From the NCBI RefSeq assembly GCF_044891285.1, contig NZ_JAUIYO010000019.1:1-47551 (forward strand): a DNA stretch of 47,551 nucleotides, in the 5' to 3' direction. This document shows positions 41,454-47,551 of the stretch, one piece after another. Numbering within the stretch: the first letter of the stretch is position 1; the number at the start of each line of letters is the position of its first letter. The notes beneath the pieces were generated by a model. That model had not been told where the DNA came from. It searched no databases and worked only from the letters and a program-made list of their open reading frames with translations. Made by a program: the position numbers and the translations under genes. The DNA comes from Pseudobacillus lumedeiriae. GTDB taxonomy: Bacteria > Bacillota > Bacilli > Bacillales > Domibacillaceae.

Positions 41454-41675
41454 ATGAAAAATTTTTCCGAGATTATTCATATAGGCGAATTAATAGCTGT
41501 TTCTAAGGTTTTTCAATTAAATACTTATCAAATGGTAACATTACTAGAAAATGGTTTAATGGAAGTATTCGAGACTAAGGAAGCTTTTTTCGAACAATAT
41601 GGAAAGAAGGAAACGTATGGAGAATTAGATTGGTGTGAGTTGAATAACGGAAAAGTATTTACTAAGCCGAAATAG
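41454..41675 (+). CDS. Hypothetical protein, 73 residues
   Basis: ATG 41454 follows AAAGGAGAG at a good distance. An in-frame upstream start at 41430 would place the ribosome-binding site inside the gene. The protein begins MKNFSEIIHIGELIAVSKVF and ends LDWCELNNGKVFTKPK; it has short strands and one helix and no signal peptide. No family recognised. It may be coupled to the small reading frame at 41311. Confidence 0.5.
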   Translation: MKNFSEIIHIGELIAVSKVFQLNTYQMVTLLENGLMEVFETKEAFFEQYGKKETYGELDWCELNNGKVFTKPK

Positions 41676-41977
41676 GAAGGGAACGGAAATCAACTCCTCC
41701 GCTTACCTTCCAAACGATCTCAATTTTTATCGAATTGGTCTACAATCTGAGCGCTATTCTGTTTAGAATGGTTTTTTAGACTTTCTTCTTTAACTAAACT
41801 GCTCGTTACATCCCTGTCTCTTGAGAAATAAAATACATATATCCCACCATATAAAAGATGTAAATAACAAAAGCACCAATAACGGCATATAACGGCTTGA
41901 TCCAGTTAGTCAGTAAGAAAATGATTCAGTTCATCGAAAAATGGGTTCGAAAACACTTTTCACTAGGAGATGCTTAA
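41676..41977. other. Gap holding a membrane-protein fragment
   Basis: Apart from the degraded frame at 41806-41925 and a weak GGAAGG/CCTTCC pairing near 41676, no gene is seen. Confidence 0.4.
41806..41925 (-). pseudogene. C-terminal fragment of a membrane protein
   Basis: On the minus strand, a frame open between TGA (41926-41928) and TAA (41806-41808) reads IIFLLTNWIKPLYAVIGAFV, then IYIFYMVGYMYFISQETGM. The long hydrophobic run with coding-like aromatic residues looks like the last helix or helices of a transporter or sensor. No start codon or ribosome-binding site exists, and the frame is closed upstream. The family is unknown. Confidence 0.4.
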
Positions 41978-42676
41978 ATGAAGGAACTAAAGTTATTTAC
42001 AGCCATTTATATTCCGGAAACACCTTTTGTAAATGGCGTGCTGAAGCCAAAGAAAACAAAGAGGTATAACTTTGAATCGCTTGAAAGCCAAAAAATAGCG
42101 GATACTCTGTATCATTTTATTTATAAAAAAGATGAAAAACAAATTCACAGCTATTACTTTATCGGGGACTTAGACGATATGTTAGAAAGATATTTATTTG
42201 TAGAAAACAATGACTTATACGATGAATATATTTCACAGTTTTGGGGCGGCGGGCAAAGGTACTGGGAGAGCGGAATGGACACTTATTTAGATGTTGCCAG
42301 TAACGGCGAGAATATTCTTGATAAGTTAACCGAAGCATATAACAACAGTTTTTATGAAGAGGATGAACCTACACCTTTGTGTCATATATTTGGGCAGCAG
42401 ATGTGGCATGATCACGCCTATCTTATAGCTAACCGAATAGCTTTAATCGAACTGAGGGAGGCCATTGATACTGCTTTAAAGCATGGAGAAACAAGAGTAG
42501 GTTTATCTCCTTCTGACGGCGAGGGATATGATTTATTTATTAAATGTGTTGAAGATGACTTTGACTGGGAAGCGTTAGACATGCCGTATCATGATAGAGA
42601 ATGTTATGTACCTGATGATGTGACAGGTCTTCCTCCGCATAAAGCTTTTAAGAATTATAAACGTCATTTACGTTAG
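41978..42676 (+). CDS. Hypothetical protein, 232 residues (orphan)
   Basis: The protein begins MKELKLFTAIYIPETPFVNG and is soluble, acidic and rich in Tyr, Asp and Glu. Notable stretches are GDLDDMLERYLFVENNDLYD, FWGGGQRYWESGMDTYLDVA and MWHDHAYLIANRIALIELRE. ACTAGGAGATG lies before the ATG. I do not recognise a domain, catalytic motif or signal. It stands in a region full of broken genes and may be acquired DNA, for example from a phage or plasmid; this is inference from context. Confidence 0.7.
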   Translation: MKELKLFTAIYIPETPFVNGVLKPKKTKRYNFESLESQKIADTLYHFIYKKDEKQIHSYYFIGDLDDMLERYLFVENNDLYDEYISQFWGGGQRYWESGMDTYLDVASNGENILDKLTEAYNNSFYEEDEPTPLCHIFGQQMWHDHAYLIANRIALIELREAIDTALKHGETRVGLSPSDGEGYDLFIKCVEDDFDWEALDMPYHDRECYVPDDVTGLPPHKAFKNYKRHLR

Positions 42677-42781
42677 ATTGCTGTGAGGCGATAAATGGTC
42701 AATCAAGCGCGTGCAACACCGTCTCCATTAAGAAACGGTGCTAATAATAAATATGAAATCTATTGCAAACGAAGAAGGGAT

Positions 42782-43320
42782 TTATTCGAAAAACACACTT
42801 GGATATTCAACAACTCCTGAAACATGAGCAAGAGTGCTTTCTTTCAATTCCAACACCATAAATGCTTCATCTGGTACTTCGAAAGGTGCGTGGATTCCCC
42901 ATATGGAAGCTTTTTTGAAGCCGAACTTTGGATAATATTCTGGATGCCCCAAGACAACGACAGAATGGTATCCAAGGTTTTTGGCTTCTTTCAATGCTTC
43001 GAGAATTAACCGTCTTCCTATTCCTTTATTCTGATACTCTGGTAAGACAGAAACAGGTGCAAGAGCAAGTGATTCTGCGATTTGCTTGTCATTATTAATT
43101 TTTATGCTAGATAACAGAATATGCCCGAGGATTTTGTTATGATCTTTATCAAGTGCCACTAAAGATAACTTTGGAATGAATGAGTTGGATTTTCTAATTC
43201 GAGAAACCAACTGATGTTCTTTTCCATCACTATGTTCTGCATGAGCAAATGCGCGCTCTACAACTTTTTCGGTTAATGCATAATCTCTGTTTTCTCCTGC
43301 CTGATTGTTAGGTTCAACAT
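42782..43320 (-). pseudogene. GNAT-family N-acetyltransferase with a frameshift
   Basis: The 142-residue open frame ending at 42782 has the GNAT core: LAPVSVLPEYQNKGIGRRLI (acetyl-CoA loop) and GHPEYYPKFGF. Its N-terminus is missing in that frame. Upstream, the same strand continues coding-like in frame as DYALTEKVVERAFAHAEHSD, GKEHQLVSRIRK. The true start is ATG 43320, behind AGGAG, encoding MLNLTIRQEKTE; this frame closes at 43273-43275. Joining the two needs one base lost or gained near 43280-43290. A normal acetyltransferase of about 180 residues results, so the break is recent or a sequencing error. Confidence 0.8.
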
Positions 43321-43520
43321 TTAACAGCTCCTGTTCTTATTCACTTCGATCATGCCTATATTACATCATATTTTCTTATTCAATTAAACTTGCTGTATTA
43401 AATACTCTTTTTAAATGTAAGGTTGTGATGCTTAAGGGCCCTTTTAATCGGAAGATAAGTCATTTTTTCTTACTAATTATTTTTGAAATGAAAATCATAA
43501 ACAAGATTAGATATACAAAA

Positions 43521-44461
43521 CTAGCTAATTCTGACAGGCTTTTCATTTTTAGAAACTTTGTTAGTCTTTGAAGAAGAGTCTTTAACCAATGCCAATAATA
43601 AAATCATACTAATAATACAAGCTGTACCAACCCATTGGAAAAAACCAAAAGGTTCTTTTAACCAAAAAACCGTTGTTAAAACTGCTGCTAGTGGTTCAAT
43701 ACTGCCTAGAAAGCTCGTCTCTTTAGGTGAAAGACTTTGTAAACTTTCTATATAAAACCAAAATGCAAGCATAGTACCAAAAATAATAGCGGCGACTAAG
43801 TATAAATACGTTTCTAGAGTTAAACTTTTAGCGTCTATTTGCCAAGGTGGATGAATAAAACTTAATGCCAAGCCGCCGATAATCATGGCCAGCCAACAAT
43901 GACAAGCGAATCGTATTGTTTCAGTAAAGGAAGGGCATATAAAGTATAAAATGCTAAAGCTATTCCAGATAAAACACCCCAAACGATTGCGGGTGTTGGT
44001 ACAGATAATTGAGAGATTGAGCCGTTTGTTAATAAGAAAAAGCACCCAGCTAAAGCCAGCGAAACAGTCAACAAATCTTTTCGTGTAAGCACAGTTTGTT
44101 TGCGGAAGATTAAGTATACGATAATCATTACGGGTGCTAAATATTGTAATAACGTTGCAACGGCTGCGTTTCCATGTTTAATAGAAGCCATATATGTGTA
44201 TTGAACGGCAAGCATACCGAGTAACCCGAAAATAATTAATTGAATGGCGATCCTTCTAGTTTTCCAAACACCAAGTATCTGTGTACGTTCTTTTCCAAAA
44301 AATTGAACTGTCAAGAGCAAAAAACCAGCTATGAGTAATCGAGTCGTCACAAACCAATCTACATCAATTCCATATTGAAACAGCTTTTTTGATACTGTGC
44401 CACCCACTCCCCAAAACAATGCTCCTGTTATAACAAGGAGTATGCCCTTTCTTCTATTCAT
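43521..44461 (-). pseudogene. EamA/DMT-family transporter with a frameshift (YdeD-like)
   Basis: The first frame (44461 down to 43883) gives GILLVITGALFWGVGGTVSK to LLKQYDSLVIVGWP and then stops. The next frame (to 43521) continues with AMIIGGLALSFIHPPWQID and goes to the natural end. A single base missing in TGG(G)CC at about 43887-43891 restores VGWAMIIGGLALSF and one complete ten-helix EamA transporter of about 310 residues. It is divergent from the AraC regulator at 44581, the arrangement of ydeC-ydeD in B. subtilis. As read, the product is truncated and probably inactive. Confidence 0.85.
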
Positions 44462-44580
44462 GATTGATTCTCCACCTTTAAATATAAAAATATCGTTATA
44501 ATACTTTATATGATAAGGAGAAGATTCCCAAAATAATACTTAAATCGAATGAAAAAATACAACGATATTGAGGTGGTAGT

Positions 44581-45489
44581 ATGCAAATAAAAGATTTTAT
44601 AGTTGACCAAAGTTTAAAAGAATTGACTGAACATCGTACAGTTGTGTTGCCAATTGCATGTTACGAAACAATAATTAGCCAAAATATAAATGGATATACA
44701 CCACTTCATTGGCATGATGAATTTCAATATGTTCTCGTTGTAAAAGGAGAATCAATTTTTCAAATAAATGAAGAACATATTACTGTTCAAGAAGGCGAGG
44801 GGCTATTTATAAATAGTGGCTGCTTACACATGGCAAAAGATAAGAATGATTCGGGTTGTGCCTATATTTGTTTAAATGTTTCTCCAAGTTTCATTTTGTC
44901 ACAAGAACTTTATACAACTTATATAAATCCCTATATTCAAGCGACTAATTTACCATACGTACACTTGGATGCAAAAGAAATTTGGAAGAAAAACATTTTA
45001 GATGCTATTGTAAAAGTCAATCAATTGATACAACTAAAGCCGTCATACTATGAAATTGATATCACTATTCAGTTAGCGTTAATTTGGAGAAACTTAATTA
45101 TAAATGGTTTTCAATTAGAGTATGAACAGATGGAAACATTAAAGAATCATCGAATGAAGCAAATGTTAAATTGGATACACACACATTATGCTGAAAAAAT
45201 CTTTTTAGATGATATTGCACGTGCTGGTCAATTGAGCCGTTCCGAATGTTGTAGATATTTCAAAAGAATTTTAAAGAAAACACCATTGAATTACGTCACC
45301 GATTATCGAATTCAAAAAAGCTTAATTTTACTTCAACAATCAGAATCCAATGTTACAGATGTTGCCTATCAAGTAGGTTTTAATAGCACGAGCTATTTCA
45401 TTGAACGGTTTCGAAAGTCAATGAACATGACACCTTTAGCATACAAAAAATATAAAATGGCTGATTCATTTTATGGAAAGGGCACTTAA
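44581..45489 (+). CDS. AraC-family transcriptional regulator (YdeC-like)
   Basis: This 302-residue regulator has an N-terminal cupin-type sensing domain (about 30-110: LHWHDEFQYVLVVKGESIFQ, then EGEGLFINSGCLH) and a C-terminal AraC DNA-binding domain (about 205-295: IFLDDIARAGQLSRSECCRY, then VTDVAYQVGFNSTSYFIERF). It is divergent from the EamA transporter, separated by 119 bases, so it most likely controls that gene. GAGGTGGT lies before the ATG. It looks intact although its partner gene is frameshifted. Confidence 0.92.
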   Translation: MQIKDFIVDQSLKELTEHRTVVLPIACYETIISQNINGYTPLHWHDEFQYVLVVKGESIFQINEEHITVQEGEGLFINSGCLHMAKDKNDSGCAYICLNVSPSFILSQELYTTYINPYIQATNLPYVHLDAKEIWKKNILDAIVKVNQLIQLKPSYYEIDITIQLALIWRNLIINGFQLEYEQMETLKNHRMKQMLNWIHTHYAEKIFLDDIARAGQLSRSECCRYFKRILKKTPLNYVTDYRIQKSLILLQQSESNVTDVAYQVGFNSTSYFIERFRKSMNMTPLAYKKYKMADSFYGKGT

Positions 45490-45515
45490 AGTAACGGGTG
45501 CTTTTCTGAATCCAA

Positions 45516-45557
45516 AAACCCCCAATTCTCAGCATTAAATAGAGAAATTGGGGGTTT
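45516..45557. terminator. Terminator between the AraC and second EamA genes
   Basis: Arms AAAACCCCCAATT and AATTGGGGGTTTT pair with extra GAG/CTC inside and A/T runs on both sides, serving both convergent genes. Confidence 0.85.
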
Positions 45558-45598
45558 TGAATATAATCGTATAGTCAACAAAATGAAACCATTTATGC

Positions 45599-46471
45599 TT
45601 ATTCTTCTTTAATTACCAATAAGACACCAGTGAAAATTAAGATCGTTCCAAACCAAAATGCCAGTCCTATTTGCTCTCCTAATAACAGCCAGCCTAGAAA
45701 CGTACCTACAATTGGCTGGAAGAAGAAGAACAGCCCGCCGCTCGAAGCGTTTAATAGTTGTAAGCCTTTATTCCAAAGCAGAAAACCACAAGCTGTAGAA
45801 ATGATACCTAAATAAATCAAACCTCCCGCTATGCTTGGTTCAAATATAGCAGCAACATCTACTTCTCCTAGACGTGTTACGACGAATGGCATTAAAAGAA
45901 TGACTGCAATACATGCAGTGTAGGTCGTCACAACAATTTGCGAATAGTGACTCGGGATTTTTTTAACTAAGACAGACATGAGAGCCCATGTTAACGCGGC
46001 AATCAACAATGAGAATCCACCTAATTGCTGCGTCATATCAACGTGTCCATTACCTACAATAATCGCTACACCGATCGTAGCAAGGATCATGGAAATACTC
46101 TTTTTATAGGTCATTTTTTCTTTTAAAATCCAACGGGCAAAAAGCACCATAAATGCCGGTGTGGTCGAAGTAATAATGGCCCCCATTTGAGCAGTCGATA
46201 ACATCGTGCCAATTTCCTGCGTCACAATGGATATCGTGTTGCCGATTAATCCAACTAAAAAGATAATAAGCCAATCTTTTTTTGCGATTTTCCATTTCTG
46301 CTTAGTGAATAAAGCGATGATGGCCAATGCGATCACGGCGATCACATAACGCAGCCACACTAATTCAAGAGGGGGGACAACATCTACAACTACTTTTACA
46401 ACGACATACATCCCGCCCCAAATACTAGCAGCGAGAGAGAGAAATAAAGAACCTAATAATTTATTTTTCAC
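45599..46471 (-). CDS. EamA/DMT-family transporter
   Basis: This 290-residue protein has ten hydrophobic segments in two homologous halves, each opening with the EamA pattern (GSLFLSLAASIWGGMYVVVK and GGFSLLIAALTWALMSVLVK) and closing with a GxxLLGE-type loop (TFLGWLLLGEQIG). It should export metabolites or amino acids. Start is GTG 46471, six bases after GGAGGA. It is intact, unlike the first EamA gene 1.1 kb away. An inverted repeat lies 36-65 bases upstream. Confidence 0.9.
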   Translation of the reverse strand: MKNKLLGSLFLSLAASIWGGMYVVVKVVVDVVPPLELVWLRYVIAVIALAIIALFTKQKWKIAKKDWLIIFLVGLIGNTISIVTQEIGTMLSTAQMGAIITSTTPAFMVLFARWILKEKMTYKKSISMILATIGVAIIVGNGHVDMTQQLGGFSLLIAALTWALMSVLVKKIPSHYSQIVVTTYTACIAVILLMPFVVTRLGEVDVAAIFEPSIAGGLIYLGIISTACGFLLWNKGLQLLNASSGGLFFFFQPIVGTFLGWLLLGEQIGLAFWFGTILIFTGVLLVIKEE

Positions 46472-46506
46472 TTTTTATCCTCCGTATTCATAGACATTCC
46501 ATGCTC

Positions 46507-46536
46507 TTAACGGAGAATCAATCATTCAACCGTTAA
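46507..46536. promoter_or_regulatory. Operator-like inverted repeat upstream of the EamA gene
   Basis: TTAACGG (46507-46513) and CCGTTAA (46530-46536) are perfect arms with a 16-base spacer, 36 bases upstream of the GTG start. The rest of the gap to 46747 shows nothing else. Confidence 0.35.
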
Positions 46537-46747
46537 GGAAGAAGGATTGCAGGTACATCATTTTCGAATAATGAATTATAGATCATTTATACTCAGCTCG
46601 ATTCTTTGTCGTATTTTTTTATAGTATAAAATATTACAAAAGTAAATACCACAGAAACATCATGTAATGCGAACGACTTGAAATTCCTCAGCCATCATAT
46701 TGGCATCATACAGATCATCACAACAGGCCAAGTTCCTTCAAAAAATC

Positions 46748-46777
46748 TTGTTTATGAACCTAAAGTTGTGGTACTAT
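46748..46777 (+). promoter_or_regulatory. Promoter of the SH3-domain gene
   Basis: TTGTTT (46748-46753), 18 bases, TACTAT (46772-46777), 36 bases before the start codon. Confidence 0.5.
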
Positions 46778-46813
46778 TTTCCTGATGTCAAGAAAATACA
46801 TAGGAGGAAAATG

Positions 46814-47317
46814 ATGAATAAGGTTATTGGATTGATTGTATCTTTAGTTTTAATGATTACACTGCTGCCTTTGCAGCGGGCAGAAGCAAGTCCTGTAAAT
46901 AAACATTATACTGTTAATGCAGGTACAAAGTTAATCAGCGTACGTGAAAAACCGAGCCCAAAAGCAAAAGTAGCAGGTTCTCTTAAAAATGGGACTGTTG
47001 TATTTGTTTATAACACGGAGCCAGGCGGATGGTCGAAAATTAAGTATAATGGGAAAGCCGGATATGTAGCTTCAAGTCAATTGAAAGATCGATCAAGCGG
47101 GAAAATCAGCAGAAATCAAGCGAAACAAATTTTGATAAAAACTAACAAGATTAATACACGCATCGCTGGAGTAAGGGATCTGCCGGAGATGGATCGAACC
47201 GTAAATGGCGTGACATATTATTGCTTCGATGTATATGCTCTAACTGAAGGTTTTGCTGCTAGCAGTTATTTTGTGAGTTCTAAAGATGGAAGAGTACTAG
47301 ATTGGTCATCGTTTTAA
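46814..47317 (+). CDS. Secreted bacterial SH3-domain protein
   Basis: This 167-residue protein has a signal peptide (about 1-24, LIVSLVLMITLLPLQRAEAS), then one SH3b domain (about 30-92: LISVREKPSPKAKVAGSLKN, GGWSKIKYNGKAGYVASSQL), and a second small domain (about 100-167) of unknown type. SH3b domains bind peptidoglycan. Two tandem ATGs exist; the second (46814) has better spacing to AGGAGG (46802-46807), and the first adds only one Met. Upstream in-frame starts have no ribosome-binding site. It is a single-gene unit with its own promoter and terminator. Confidence 0.85.
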   Translation: MNKVIGLIVSLVLMITLLPLQRAEASPVNKHYTVNAGTKLISVREKPSPKAKVAGSLKNGTVVFVYNTEPGGWSKIKYNGKAGYVASSQLKDRSSGKISRNQAKQILIKTNKINTRIAGVRDLPEMDRTVNGVTYYCFDVYALTEGFAASSYFVSSKDGRVLDWSSF

Positions 47318-47349
47318 AATGTAGTTCGCTCATAAAAGAAATGTTTTCA

Positions 47350-47376
47350 ACACGTCATACAGGCGTGTTTTTTTAT
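47350..47376 (+). terminator. Terminator of the SH3-domain gene
   Basis: ACACG (47350-47354) and CGTGT (47364-47368) with a 9-base loop, then TTTTTTT. Confidence 0.75.
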
Positions 47377-47435
47377 TCTGTGTAAATCAATTAAAATAAA
47401 TAAGTACCTTAAATAGAGTATAGGGGGAATAGACC

Positions 47436-47504
47436 TTGCTTGATATTATTTTTGGTACGCTATTAATTGGCTTTCTAATCTTGTTACAGAATAAAGTATT
47501 TTAA
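47436..47504 (+). CDS. Possible 22-residue hydrophobic peptide
   Basis: TTG 47436 follows TAGGGGGAAT. The product MLDIIFGTLLIGFLILLQNK ends VF and is one membrane helix with a short basic end. Small hydrophobic peptides of this kind include type I toxins and membrane-protein regulators, but no antisense RNA can be assigned from sequence. The signal could be chance. Confidence 0.3.
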   Translation: MLDIIFGTLLIGFLILLQNKVF

Positions 47505-47551
47505 ATTTATCATTTATTCTGAATAGAAGTTTTGCATATGAAAAGCACAGC

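Overview
The window looks like chromosomal DNA of an endospore-forming Bacillaceae. The sequence is AT-rich, the Shine-Dalgarno sequences are strong AGGAGG types, GTG and TTG starts are common, and several small families typical of Bacillus are present (DUF2533/YpbS, DUF6509, DUF1540, a YhjC/YhjB-like pair, a coiled-coil spore-type protein). No rRNA, tRNA, CRISPR array or intact insertion sequence was seen.

Region 1 (about 0.3-16.7 kb) is a sigma-54-controlled catabolic island. It holds two PAS/AAA+ enhancer-binding proteins, three near-perfect -24/-12 promoters, two DUF3311 + Na+/solute symporter pairs, a BrnQ amino-acid carrier and two YtcJ-type amidohydrolases. An operon amidohydrolase / 2-hydroxyacid dehydrogenase / class II aldolase is followed by a PLP aminotransferase. 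The expected job is uptake and stepwise breakdown of an unidentified amide-type or amino-acid-derived compound. The first operon has lost its first gene: an M20-type amidohydrolase is reduced to its start and its tail.

Region 2 (16.7-31.9 kb) is housekeeping and envelope sequence: two small PH-like proteins, a YdjM-type membrane hydrolase, a polysaccharide deacetylase, and a class I ribonucleotide reductase operon. That operon sits behind a promoter, two NrdR boxes, a cobalamin riboswitch and a terminator. Next come an SGNH esterase, an NlpC/P60 protein without catalytic residues, a coiled-coil protein, a second 2-hydroxyacid dehydrogenase, a lipoprotein, a LysR/MFS pair and YpbS.

Region 3 (32-39 kb) holds an RsgA-like GTPase behind a leader peptide and a hairpin able to mask its ribosome-binding site, a HelD-type helicase, an XRE regulator/membrane protein pair behind a very long palindrome, and guanine deaminase.

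Region 4 (39-47.5 kb) shows decay and turnover: an esterase fragment, a membrane-protein fragment, a frameshifted GNAT acetyltransferase, a frameshifted EamA transporter beside its AraC regulator, orphan proteins, a 48-bp perfect palindrome and unexplained stem-loops. It also has an SLH-domain protein, a second EamA transporter and an SH3-domain secreted protein.
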